A model generated the notes under the pieces. It was not told where the DNA came from. It ran no database searches and was given only the letters and a program-made list of their open reading frames with translations. From assembly GCA_036268485.1 (NCBI GenBank), contig DATAUC010000043.1, positions 24,134 through 88,133 on the forward strand: DNA of 64,000 nucleotides, in the 5' to 3' direction. The translations under genes were made by a program, and so were the position numbers. Source of the stretch: Bog-473 sp036268485. Its GTDB lineage: Bacteria; Actinomycetota; Acidimicrobiia; Acidimicrobiales; RAAP-2. This document shows, one piece after another, positions 7,893 to 15,848 of the stretch. The number at the start of each line of letters is the position of its first letter. The first letter of the stretch is position 1.

Positions 7893-9238
7893 CAGGCGCG
7901 CAGGAACTCCGCCACCCGGAAAGCCAGATCCAATGACTGGCGGGCGTTGAGGCGGGGGTCGCACGTCGTTGTGTAGTGCATACCGAGGTCTCCTTCGAAA
8001 ATCTCTTCGGCTCCGCCCAGGCATTCAGTGACGTCGTCACCGGTCAGCTCCACATGCACGCCACCGGGCCACGTACCGGCCTGGCGGTGCAGCTCGAAGA
8101 AGGAGCGTAACTCGGAGAGGATGACATCGAAGCGACGGGTCTTACGGCCGCCTTCGCTGGCGAACGTGTTGCCGTGCATGGGATCGCAGGTCCACACCAC
8201 CGGGTGGCCGGACTCTTTGACGGCACTCAGCAGCGGCGGGAGATGTTCAGCGATGGCGTCGGCCCCAAATCTCGTGATGAGGGTGATACGGCCGGCCCGG
8301 CCCCCGGGATTGAGCCGCTCGCACAACTCGACGATTTCGTCCGGCTTGCTCGAGGGTCCGACCTTGATGCCGATCGGGTTGATGACCCCTGAGAGGAACT
8401 CGACGTGGGCGCCATCGAGTTGCCGGGTGCGGTCGCCGATCCACACCATGTGGGCCGAGCAGTCGACCCAGTCGCCGGTGAGGGAATCCTGCCGGGTCAG
8501 CGCCTCCTCGTAGGGGAGGATGAGGGCCTCGTGGCTGGTCCAGAAGTCGACCTGGTGCAGGCCGGCTTCGGCGCCGAGGTCGATCCCGCAGGCCGCCATG
8601 AAGCGCAGGGCCCGGTCGATCTCCGACGCCACCCGCTCGTACCGTTGTCCTTCGGCCGAGGAAGCGACGAACTGCTGATTCCACAGGTGCACCTGGGACA
8701 GGTCGGCGAATCCGCCCTTGGTGAAGGCGCGCAGCAGGTTCAAGGTGGACGCCGACTGGTGATAGGCCGACACCAGGCGGGTCGGGTCGGGGCGGCGGGC
8801 GTCCTCGTCGAAGGCCTCGTCGTTGACCATGTGACCCCGGAAGGTCTGGAGCTCGACGTCGCCGATGCGTTCGGTGGGCGATGAGCGGGGTTTGGCGAAT
8901 TGCCCGGCGATGCGACCCACTTTGACCACGGGCACGCCGGCGGCGTAGGTGAGCGCCACCGCCATCTGCAGGATGATCTTGAGCTTGTCCCGGATGGTGT
9001 CGGCCGAGAACTCGGCGAACGATTCGGCGCAGTCGCCGGCTTGGAGGAGGAAGGCCTCGCCGTTGGCCACCTCGGCCAGTTGCGATGTCAGGCGCCGGGC
9101 CTCACCGGCGAAGACCAGCGGAGGCAGGGCGGCCAGCTGGGCCTCGGCTCGCTTGAGCTCTTCGGCGTCGGGCCATTCGGGCTGCTGGGCCGCCACCAGG
9201 GTGCGCCAGGACGCGGCACTCCAAGTCGGGCTGGCCAT
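7892..9238 (-). CDS. aroG: 3-deoxy-7-phosphoheptulonate synthase, class II (DAHP synthase)
   Basis: This 448-aa protein makes DAHP from phosphoenolpyruvate and erythrose 4-phosphate, the first step of the shikimate pathway. The class II (plant/mycobacterial) type is clear from L-L-Q-A-G-D-C-A-E-S-F near residue 65, V-V-K-V-G-R-I-A-G-Q-F-A-K-P-R-S, F-R-G-H-M-V-N, and C-D-P-M-H-G-N-T near residue 350. Length is normal. A TAACCT box (9245-9250, minus strand) lies 6 nt before ATG 9238, suggesting a leaderless mRNA, only 32 bp from the divergent LLM gene. Confidence 0.93.
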   Translation of the reverse strand: MASPTWSAASWRTLVAAQQPEWPDAEELKRAEAQLAALPPLVFAGEARRLTSQLAEVANGEAFLLQAGDCAESFAEFSADTIRDKLKIILQMAVALTYAAGVPVVKVGRIAGQFAKPRSSPTERIGDVELQTFRGHMVNDEAFDEDARRPDPTRLVSAYHQSASTLNLLRAFTKGGFADLSQVHLWNQQFVASSAEGQRYERVASEIDRALRFMAACGIDLGAEAGLHQVDFWTSHEALILPYEEALTRQDSLTGDWVDCSAHMVWIGDRTRQLDGAHVEFLSGVINPIGIKVGPSSKPDEIVELCERLNPGGRAGRITLITRFGADAIAEHLPPLLSAVKESGHPVVWTCDPMHGNTFASEGGRKTRRFDVILSELRSFFELHRQAGTWPGGVHVELTGDDVTECLGGAEEIFEGDLGMHYTTTCDPRLNARQSLDLAFRVAEFLRA

Positions 9239-9244
9239 CGGATC

Positions 9245-9250
9245 AGGTTA
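9245..9250 (-). promoter_or_regulatory. Putative -10 box of aroG (leaderless)
   Basis: TAACCT on the minus strand, 6 nt upstream of the aroG ATG. It is one half of a divergent promoter pair in a 32-bp intergenic region. Confidence 0.45.
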
Positions 9251-9256
9251 ACGCCG

Positions 9257-9262
9257 TAGGAT
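9257..9262 (+). promoter_or_regulatory. Putative -10 box of the LLM oxidoreductase gene (leaderless)
   Basis: TAGGAT lies 8 nt upstream of ATG 9271, placing the predicted transcript start at or next to the start codon. No Shine-Dalgarno sequence is present in the gap. Confidence 0.45.
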
Positions 9263-9270
9263 CGCCCCAC

Positions 9271-10200
9271 ATGGCCCCCTTTCGCTTCGCCCTCCAGGTC
9301 TCGCACGCCGCATCCCCCGCTGCGTGGAAGGAACTGGCCCGCAAGACCGAGGATCTCGGGTACTCCACCCTCTATATCCCGGACCACCTCGATGACCAAT
9401 GGGCCCCCATGATCGCCCTCACGGTGGCGGCCGAAGCGACCACCACGCTGCGGGTCGGCACCCTGGTGCTCGACAACGACTTCCGTCACCCGGTCGTTTT
9501 GGCCAAGGAGGCGGCCACCATGGACGTGGTCACCGGCGGCCGCTTCGAGTTCGGCATGGGTGCCGGCTGGATGACCACCGACTACAACCAGTCCGGCATC
9601 CCCATGGACCCGCCGTCGGTACGCATTGCCCGCCTGGCCGAGAGCCTGCAGATCATGACCGCCATGTGGCGCGACGGCCGGGCCACCCTGACGGGGGAGC
9701 ACTATTGCGTCACCGATGCAGTGGGCACGCCGGCGCCGGTCACGGCCGGAGGACCGCCGTTGGTCATCGGTGGCGGTGGCAAGCGTGTGCTGACCCTGGC
9801 CGGGCAGTACGCCCAGACAGTCAGCATCGTGCCCAGCCTGGCCGCCGGGGTCATCGGGGCCGAGGTGGCCGCCGAGTCGGTCATTGAGAAGTACAGCGAC
9901 CGCATCGCCTGGGCCAAAGCAGGTGCGGGGGCACGGGCGGACGAGCTGGAGTTCCAGTGCTGGACGGCCGCCGTCCAAGTGGTGCCCAACGCGGCCGAGC
10001 TCTTCGACGCGCTGGCCCCGGCGTTCGGCCTCACTCCCGACCAACTGCGGGCGGCGCCCATCGCGCTGATCGGCACGGTGGAGGAGATCGCTGACACCTT
10101 GCGCCAGCGTCGGGAGACGTTGGGCTTCAGCTACATCGTGGTTCATGAGGCGGAAATGGAAACCCTCGCACCAGTGATCGCCGAGCTTGCCGGCACGTAG
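9271..10200 (+). CDS. LLM class F420-dependent oxidoreductase
   Basis: 309 aa with the luciferase-like monooxygenase TIM-barrel pattern. The N-terminus reads F-R-F-A-L-Q-V-S, with L-G-Y-S-T-L-Y-I-P-D-H, L-R-V-G-T-L-V-L-D-N-D-F-R-H-P-V, F-E-F-G-M-G-A-G-W and P-L-V-I-G-G-G-G-K-R-V-L. It fits the actinobacterial subfamily annotated as probable F420-dependent oxidoreductases (TIGR03621-like). The substrate is unknown. It overlaps the next gene (nadD) by 14 bases. Confidence 0.82.
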   Translation: MAPFRFALQVSHAASPAAWKELARKTEDLGYSTLYIPDHLDDQWAPMIALTVAAEATTTLRVGTLVLDNDFRHPVVLAKEAATMDVVTGGRFEFGMGAGWMTTDYNQSGIPMDPPSVRIARLAESLQIMTAMWRDGRATLTGEHYCVTDAVGTPAPVTAGGPPLVIGGGGKRVLTLAGQYAQTVSIVPSLAAGVIGAEVAAESVIEKYSDRIAWAKAGAGARADELEFQCWTAAVQVVPNAAELFDALAPAFGLTPDQLRAAPIALIGTVEEIADTLRQRRETLGFSYIVVHEAEMETLAPVIAELAGT

Positions 10201-10846
10201 GGAGTCCGACCGGCCGGAGCGGATCGGCATCCTCGGCGGCACCTTCGATCCTCCGCACGTGGGCCACGTGGCCGCGGCGCGGGCGGTGCAGGCGGCCCTG
10301 TCACTCGACCGGCTCCTGCTGGTCGTGGCCAACGACCCCTGGCAGAAATCGCCCACCCGGGTCATTACGCCGGCGGAGGACCGCTTCGCCATGACCGAGG
10401 CCCTGGCCGAGGACCTGCCGGGCGTCGAGGCCAGCCGCATGGAGATCGACCGGGGCGGCCCCAGCTACACCGTCATGACGGTGGAGGCCATCCTGGCCGA
10501 AGCGGAGTCCGAGGCTGACGCCAGCGGCGATCCCGACGCCGAGCCCCCGGAGATCTTCCTGGTCGTCGGCGCCGACCTGGTCCCTGACCTGGGCACCTGG
10601 GAGCGGGTGGCCGACCTGAAGGAGCTGGTGACCCTGGCCGTGGTGTCCCGCCCCCCGGCCGAGGATGGCGGGATCCTGTCCGCCCCTTGGGGCTGGCGGG
10701 TCGAATGGATCGACGGTCCCCAGGTCGACGTGTCCAGTTCGGCCGTGCGTCAGGCCCTGGCCCAGGGCGAATCGGTGACGGATCTGGTTCCCGAGGCTGT
10801 AATCCGCTGCATGGCCCGCCGCGATCTGTACGCTGTGCGCAGATGA
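10187..10846 (+). CDS. nadD: Nicotinate-nucleotide adenylyltransferase
   Basis: 219 aa. Transfers AMP from ATP to nicotinate mononucleotide in NAD synthesis. The nucleotidyltransferase signature G-G-T-F-D-P-P-H-V-G-H is near residue 16, and V-D-V-S-S-S-A-V-R near the C-terminus is the second ATP-binding motif. An acidic insert (about 105-122, E-A-E-S-E-A-D-A-S-G-D) is longer than usual. The start is TTG 10187, inside the upstream gene; no better in-frame start precedes the signature. It forms a tight set with the small membrane protein and rsfS, the usual nadD-rsfS neighbourhood. Confidence 0.92.
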   Translation: MPARRESDRPERIGILGGTFDPPHVGHVAAARAVQAALSLDRLLLVVANDPWQKSPTRVITPAEDRFAMTEALAEDLPGVEASRMEIDRGGPSYTVMTVEAILAEAESEADASGDPDAEPPEIFLVVGADLVPDLGTWERVADLKELVTLAVVSRPPAEDGGILSAPWGWRVEWIDGPQVDVSSSAVRQALAQGESVTDLVPEAVIRCMARRDLYAVRR

Positions 10847-11055
10847 GCGCCATGCCGGCCGAGATCACCGCAGCACCCCCGGGGCCTGAGCCGCGCCGGG
10901 TGCCGGGTGCCCAGCAGCAGACGCTGCGGCGCACCGAGCGGCGGGCCCAGCAGCAGATGGAGCGCCGGGTCCGCCGGAAGTGGGCCGTGCTCAGCTGTTC
11001 GATCATGGCCGCCTTTTTCGGACTCACCGTCGGCATCTTGGACGTGCTCCATTGA
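10843..11055 (+). CDS. Small membrane protein between nadD and rsfS
   Basis: About 70 aa: a Q/R-rich charged segment (residues 25-48, likely helical), then one hydrophobic helix (about 49-67) at the C-terminus, giving a tail-anchored look. ATG 10843 overlaps the nadD stop as ATGA, and its own TGA overlaps the TTG of rsfS, so all three are coupled. In many actinobacteria this position holds an LytR-type or hypothetical gene. No function can be assigned. Confidence 0.6.
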   Translation: MSAMPAEITAAPPGPEPRRVPGAQQQTLRRTERRAQQQMERRVRRKWAVLSCSIMAAFFGLTVGILDVLH

Positions 11056-11441
11056 GCCCCGGTCTTGACGTGCAGGTGCATCTGCCTCCTGCCGCCGCCA
11101 CGGCCGCCTTGGCGGCCGACGACAAGTTGGGCCACGAGACGGTGGTCCTGGCCATGACCGAACTCTTCGGTGTGGTCGACGCCTTCGTCATCACCAGCGC
11201 CCAGAACGCGCGCCACGTGCGCAGTCTGGTCGAGGAGATTGAGCTGAAGGTGAAGGAGGCGCACCAGTTGGCGCCGGTGCGCATTGAGGGCCTGCAGGAC
11301 GGCACCTGGGTCCTGATGGACTACGGCGACTTCATCGCCCACGTCTTCTTGCAGGAAACCCGGGAGTACTACGACCTGGAGCACCTGTGGTCCGGCGCGC
11401 CCCGCGTCGCATGGCGCGGGCCGGTCGAACACGCCGGCTGA
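11052..11441 (+). CDS. rsfS: Ribosomal silencing factor RsfS
   Basis: About 129 aa of the RsfS/Iojap family, which binds ribosomal protein uL14 on the 50S subunit and blocks subunit joining under starvation. Diagnostic segments are F-G-V-V-D-A-F-V-I-T-S-A-Q-N-A-R-H-V, I-E-G-L-Q-D-G-T-W-V-L-M-D-Y-G-D-F-I-A-H-V-F and R-E-Y-Y-D-L-E-H-L-W. I chose TTG 11052, which overlaps the upstream TGA; the longer frame from 10980 lies within the upstream coding sequence. Confidence 0.92.
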   Translation: MSPGLDVQVHLPPAAATAALAADDKLGHETVVLAMTELFGVVDAFVITSAQNARHVRSLVEEIELKVKEAHQLAPVRIEGLQDGTWVLMDYGDFIAHVFLQETREYYDLEHLWSGAPRVAWRGPVEHAG

Positions 11442-11450
11442 GTAGACCGG

Positions 11451-12053
11451 TTAAATAAACTGCCAGAGGTAGACCGGACCGGCTACCTCGGCCCCACTGG
11501 CGATGGGGACACTGGTGCGCTGGCCGCCGATCTCGAAGATGACGCCGGTGCCCAGTCCGTTTTGCGTGACCACGGTGGCCACCACCTGGGCCACGGCCAA
11601 TTCGGTGTTGGCGCCGGTGACCAACGCGAAGGCCGCGTTGAAGTTCACCGTCACCGTGGTGCCCGTTGCCACGGCCGAAAGCACGTGCACATTGTTGGGG
11701 ATGGCCGTGGCCAGGTTCTGGCGCGATTCGGAGCTGGTCGGTCCGGCTAGCAGTGCCGTGATGACCGACGTCAACGGGGCGGGGGAGTACACGACCCGAC
11801 TGCGGGCCTGGAGCTGGTCGTTGGCGCCGAGCAGGAAGATGGTCACGGGCACCAGCGTCGATGCCGGGGGTTGGGTGGTGGTGGTGCTGGGTAGCCGCGG
11901 ACTCAACAGGCCGAAGGGCACATGGTTGGGCGAGATGGTGCTCGGACCGCGCTGCACGGGGATGGCGCAGCCCGCCGCCGCCAGGCCGGCCAGTATCAGC
12001 GCCGCCGGACGGAGCACCGGACGTCGCATAAGGAGTCGCAGCTCGATCCTCAT
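11451..12053 (-). CDS. GerMN domain lipoprotein (short LpqB-like)
   Basis: 200 aa. A type II signal peptide ends in the lipobox L-A-A-A-G-C near residue 28; a T/P-rich linker follows, then a GerMN domain (V-P-V-T-I-F-L-L through V-A-Q-V-V-A-T-V-V). In actinobacteria the LpqB lipoprotein follows mtrA-mtrB and modulates the kinase. Here only the GerMN part is present; mycobacterial LpqB is nearly three times longer with a propeller domain. The start overlaps the kinase stop (ATGA), so it belongs to the same operon. Confidence 0.78.
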   Translation of the reverse strand: MRIELRLLMRRPVLRPAALILAGLAAAGCAIPVQRGPSTISPNHVPFGLLSPRLPSTTTTQPPASTLVPVTIFLLGANDQLQARSRVVYSPAPLTSVITALLAGPTSSESRQNLATAIPNNVHVLSAVATGTTVTVNFNAAFALVTGANTELAVAQVVATVVTQNGLGTGVIFEIGGQRTSVPIASGAEVAGPVYLWQFI

Positions 12054-13465
12054 AGCGGATCCTCTTCGCTGGGCAGGATGGGCAGGGCCACCACGAAGCG
12101 GGCGCCGCCGGCGGGGGACTCCTCCACCCAGGAGCGGCCGTCCATGAGCCGCACGTGCTCGGCCACCAGCGCCAGTCCCAGGCCGCTGCCCGTGCCGGTG
12201 CCGCGCCGGCCCGAGGCCGAGCCCCGGTAGAAGCGCTGGAAGACCTTGGTCCGCTCCACCGGGCTGATGCCCGGGCCGGCGTCGTCCACCGTGATCTCGA
12301 CGTCGTCGGACTGGACCAGCCGGCGCACCGTGATGGTGGTGGCTCCGCCGCCGTAGTGGGCCGCGTTCTCCAGCAGGTTGGCCATGACCCGCTCGAAGCG
12401 TCGCTTGTCGACGCCCACGTGGAGCAGTTGGGTCTCGGGCTCCACGACGACGGCGGGAGCGACCACCCCGTCGCCCAGGCTGCGCACCCCGTTGGCCACC
12501 GAACGTTGCACCAGTTCGCTCACCAGTACCTCTTCGAGGAACACGTCGGCCGATCCGGCGTCGGCCCGCGACATCTCCAGCAGGTCGCCCACCATCCGCT
12601 GGAAGCGGCGCAGATCGTCGCCCAGGAGTTGGAGCGCCCGCTGGGCCCGCGCCGGGAGGTTGTCCCGGTCGGCCTCGAGGACCTCGAGCGAGGCCGACAA
12701 GGTGGTGAGGGGCGAGCGCAGCTCGTGGCTGACGTCGGAGTTGAAGCGGGCCTCCCGCTCAATGCGCTCCTGCAGCTGGTCGACCATGGCGTTGAAGGAC
12801 GTGGTCAGTCCCTCCAGATCGGGGTCGGCCGCTTCGGAGACCAGCCGGGTGCCCAGCTGGCCGCCGGCGATGGAGACGGCGGCCCGGGACACGCCGGCCA
12901 GCGGCCGCAGCGAGCGCTCGCTGGCGAAGCGGCCGAGCGCCGTGCCCAGCAGGGTGGTGATGGCGCCGGCCCCGACCAGGGTGAGCCCGAGCACCCGCAG
13001 GGTGTGGTTGAGATCCGAGAGCGAGAACACCTCGAAGTAGGCGGCATGCACCGAGGGGATGGGCACGCCGACCACGATCTGGGGCTGACCCTGCGGGCTG
13101 GTCCGGTAGGTCTCGGTGGCGGCCGATCCCTGGCGCACCTCCGTCCGGAGTTGGCGCGGGATGGACGAGAGGCTGAGCGACAACGATGCCGAGTAGGGGG
13201 TGGCATCGTGGATGAGGACGGAGTGGGAATCCGATCCGGCATCGAGGGAGGCCAGGGTGTCGGCGTACTGGGTGTTGCCCGACTCGATCGAGCTGCGCAC
13301 CACGTTGGCGTTGGCGAAGGCCTGATGCTGCGCCGCCGACTCGCGCTCGGCCAGGAGGAAGTGCCGGGTGGTGAAGTAGGACAGCCCACCCATGGAGAAC
13401 GACAGCAGCAGCGCGCCCAGCCCGAAGATGGCGGTGATGCGGGCGGCGATGCCGAGCCGGGTCAC
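12050..13465 (-). CDS. mtrB: Sensor histidine kinase, MtrB-like
   Basis: 471 aa. Two transmembrane helices (about residues 8-30 and 156-178) flank an extracytoplasmic sensor of about 125 residues. A HAMP domain (about 180-235), a HisKA dimer domain with phosphoacceptor His247 in D-V-S-H-E-L-R-S-P-L-T, and a HATPase domain (N-L-L-E-N-A-A-H-Y, D-D-A-G-P-G-I, G-S-G-L-G-L-A-L) follow. It lies one base after mtrA and before a GerMN lipoprotein, the MtrAB-LpqB arrangement that governs cell-wall and division genes in actinobacteria. MtrB identity rests mainly on this context. Confidence 0.85.
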   Translation of the reverse strand: MTRLGIAARITAIFGLGALLLSFSMGGLSYFTTRHFLLAERESAAQHQAFANANVVRSSIESGNTQYADTLASLDAGSDSHSVLIHDATPYSASLSLSLSSIPRQLRTEVRQGSAATETYRTSPQGQPQIVVGVPIPSVHAAYFEVFSLSDLNHTLRVLGLTLVGAGAITTLLGTALGRFASERSLRPLAGVSRAAVSIAGGQLGTRLVSEAADPDLEGLTTSFNAMVDQLQERIEREARFNSDVSHELRSPLTTLSASLEVLEADRDNLPARAQRALQLLGDDLRRFQRMVGDLLEMSRADAGSADVFLEEVLVSELVQRSVANGVRSLGDGVVAPAVVVEPETQLLHVGVDKRRFERVMANLLENAAHYGGGATTITVRRLVQSDDVEITVDDAGPGISPVERTKVFQRFYRGSASGRRGTGTGSGLGLALVAEHVRLMDGRSWVEESPAGGARFVVALPILPSEEDPL

Positions 13466-13466
13466 C

Positions 13467-14153
13467 TCAGGGAACCAGCTTGTAGCCCATGCCCCTCACG
13501 GTGAGAATGTGCTGCGGCAGCGCCGGGTCGACTTCCACCTTGGTGCGCAGCCGGCGGATGTGCACGTCGACCAGGCGGCCGTCCCCGAAGTAGTCGTAGC
13601 CCCAGACCCGGTCCAGCAGCTGCTCACGGCTCAGGACCTTGTTGGGGCTGGCCGCCAGCTCGCACAGGAGGCGGAACTCGGTCCGGGTGCAATGGACCTC
13701 GGTACCATCGGCATGGCGCAGCACGCCCTGCTCGGGCAGCAACTGCAAGGTGCCGAAGCTCAGGGCGGAGGGGTCCTCCTCCTCGGGCGGGCGGGCCCGC
13801 CGCAGCAGGGCCCGGATGCGCGCCGCCAACTCCTTGGCCACGAAGGGCTTGGTCACGTAGTCGTCGGCCCCGGCCTCCAGGCCGGCCACCACGTCGTGGG
13901 TGTCGGCCCGGGCCGTGACGATGATGATGGGCACCGCGCTCTGGCGGCGCAGCGCCCGGCAGCACTCGAAGCCGTCCATGCCGGGCAGCATGAGGTCGAT
14001 CAGGGCGACGTCGGAAGGCGCCGAGGCGAACAGGTCGAGCCCTTCCTCGCCGCTGGCCGCATCGTTGACCTCGTAGCCCTCGCCCTCGAGGGCGAGACGC
14101 ATGGACGACCGGATGCGCTCGTCGTCCTCGACCACCAGGATTCGCCCACTCAC
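13467..14153 (-). CDS. mtrA: Response regulator, MtrA-like (OmpR family)
   Basis: 228 aa. The receiver domain has the acidic pocket E-D-D at 9-11, phosphoacceptor Asp53 in L-I-D-L-M-L-P-G-M-D-G and the K-P-F switch lysine. The winged-helix effector has W-G-Y-D-Y-F-G-D-G-R-L-V-D-V-H-I-R-R-L-R and ends in V-R-G-M-G-Y-K. These closely follow actinobacterial MtrA. The start is GTG 14153. It is the first gene of the mtrA-mtrB-lipoprotein set and lies 7 bp downstream of the solute-binding protein gene. Confidence 0.87.
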   Translation of the reverse strand: MSGRILVVEDDERIRSSMRLALEGEGYEVNDAASGEEGLDLFASAPSDVALIDLMLPGMDGFECCRALRRQSAVPIIIVTARADTHDVVAGLEAGADDYVTKPFVAKELAARIRALLRRARPPEEEDPSALSFGTLQLLPEQGVLRHADGTEVHCTRTEFRLLCELAASPNKVLSREQLLDRVWGYDYFGDGRLVDVHIRRLRTKVEVDPALPQHILTVRGMGYKLVP

Positions 14154-14160
14154 GGGGGGA

Positions 14161-15807
14161 TCAGTCCACCCAGATTTGGGTGGGCCAGATCTGGCCGCCG
14201 ATCATGCCGAAGGCCGGCTTGTTGTCGGGCGTGGTCGGGTTGTTCCAGTTCTGCGCCTTGGACCCGCCGACGACGGCCCAGACAGCGCGGTCCGACCAGA
14301 GATAGGGCAGGTCGATGGCGAAGCGCTGGTTCACGGCCTTGTAGGCGGCGGCCCGGGCTTTGGGGTCGGTGGCCGAGCGCCCGATCTGCAGCGCGGCCTC
14401 AATTTTGGGGTCGCTGTTGCGGGCCATGTTGATGGAGAGTGAGCCCGTGCTGGCCGTGGTGGTGCTCCAGAAGATGTAGTTGAGGTCCGGATCCACCGCA
14501 CCGAACTGGCGCCAGCTCAGCGCCTGGAAGGTGCCGGCCAACGCGTTGTTGATGAGGTCGTTCTGCAGGACGGTGGTGTTGGTCACCTTGAAGCCGACCT
14601 GCTGCATGGCCTGCTGCAGGTACTCCTGGGCTCGCACCGAGGCCGGGCCGGTGGTGGCGCCGAACTTGAAGGAGATGGCGGCATCGCCGCCCTTCTTGGC
14701 GGCCGCCTTGACCAGCTTGGCTGCCTCGCTCGGGTTGAAGGCCGGGTAGTGCGTGTTGGAGTAGTAGGGCGATCCGGGTACGAAGGCGCCGGTGCTAACC
14801 GGGAGGATCCCGTGGTCAATTTCCTTGGCGTACTGCGTGCGGTTGATGGACATGGCGGCGGCCCGGCGCAACGACGGGTCGTTGAAGGGGGCCTTGTCGC
14901 AATTGAGCAGGATGCAGTTCATGTCGGGCTCGCCGGCGATGTGCTTGGAGTCGTCGACGTAGGAGTACTTCGAATTGCCGCGGAACTGCGTGATGATGTT
15001 GGGCGTGTCGGTGATCATCAGGTCGATGGTGCCCGATTTCAGCGCCTCGGCCCTGGAGTCCTCGTTGAGGATGGGCTTGAAGGTGATCTGGTCCAGGTAG
15101 GGAAGGCCGGGTCGCCAGTAGCGCGGGTTGGCCGTGGCCGTGAAGTGGCTGTTGGGCACCCACTCCTTGAACACGAAGGGACCGGTGCCGACCGGGTTGG
15201 AGGTGCCGTTCTTGTTGGCCAGCATGGAGGGGGCCACCACGTACGCGATCTGGCCGCCGATGCCGCCGGCCAGGTAGTAGGGGAACGGGGCCCAGGGCGT
15301 CTTGAAGTTCATGGTCACGGCCAGGGGGCCGGTCTGGACGATGGGGTTGGTGCTGGCCAGGATGGGGCCGATGACGATGCCGGTCAGCAGCGACTTGGCC
15401 TGGGCTTGCAGGTTGGTCAGCAGGGCGGCGCCGTTGCACGGCGTGCCGTCGTGGAAGACGACGTTGGGCCGCAGGGTGATGGTCCACGACGTGAAGGTCG
15501 AGTTGGCCACGACCGACTGGGCCAGGTAGGGAGCCCAGCCCCCGTTGGCCGTCACGATGGTCAGCGGGTCGAAGACGGTGCGGGCGTACATGACGCCGAC
15601 CTCGTCGAAGCGAGCCTGGGTCGGGTCGAAGCCGGACTCCTCGGCGTCGACGCCGAAGACGAGCGAGCCGCCCTTCTTGGGCTTGGCCTTGGAGATGCCG
15701 TTCTTGGTGGCCGCCCCGGCCATGTCCATGCCCCCGAAGGTGGCGATCCCCGCCGCCGTGGCCGCACTGCCGGCCAGCATTGTCCGGCGGTTGAATGTGG
15801 TGCTCAT
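14161..15807 (-). CDS. ABC transporter substrate-binding protein, family 5 (Tat-exported)
   Basis: 548 aa. The N-terminal R-R-T-M-L-A-G followed by an alanine-rich hydrophobic stretch is a twin-arginine signal. The mature part has the SBP_bac_5 pattern of peptide/nickel/oligosaccharide-binding proteins (F-D-P-T-Q-A-R-F, L-R-P-N-V-V-F-H-D-G-T-P, V-G-T-G-P-F-V-F-K-E-W). The ligand is unknown. No permease or ATPase gene is adjacent, so it is an orphan that must share a transporter. GGGGAGGG precedes the ATG, and a possible minus-strand -10 (TAACGT, 15832-15837) overlaps the promoter of the divergent recombinase. Confidence 0.85.
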   Translation of the reverse strand: MSTTFNRRTMLAGSAATAAGIATFGGMDMAGAATKNGISKAKPKKGGSLVFGVDAEESGFDPTQARFDEVGVMYARTVFDPLTIVTANGGWAPYLAQSVVANSTFTSWTITLRPNVVFHDGTPCNGAALLTNLQAQAKSLLTGIVIGPILASTNPIVQTGPLAVTMNFKTPWAPFPYYLAGGIGGQIAYVVAPSMLANKNGTSNPVGTGPFVFKEWVPNSHFTATANPRYWRPGLPYLDQITFKPILNEDSRAEALKSGTIDLMITDTPNIITQFRGNSKYSYVDDSKHIAGEPDMNCILLNCDKAPFNDPSLRRAAAMSINRTQYAKEIDHGILPVSTGAFVPGSPYYSNTHYPAFNPSEAAKLVKAAAKKGGDAAISFKFGATTGPASVRAQEYLQQAMQQVGFKVTNTTVLQNDLINNALAGTFQALSWRQFGAVDPDLNYIFWSTTTASTGSLSINMARNSDPKIEAALQIGRSATDPKARAAAYKAVNQRFAIDLPYLWSDRAVWAVVGGSKAQNWNNPTTPDNKPAFGMIGGQIWPTQIWVD

Positions 15808-15835
15808 ATGCCCTCCCCTTGTCCCTGGGGGACGT

Positions 15836-15841
15836 TACCCT
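15836..15841 (+). promoter_or_regulatory. Putative -10 box of the tyrosine recombinase gene
   Basis: TACCCT lies 7 nt upstream of GTG 15849 and overlaps a minus-strand TAACGT candidate for the solute-binding protein gene. Divergent transcription here would be mutually interfering. Confidence 0.4.
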
Positions 15842-15848
15842 GGAAATT

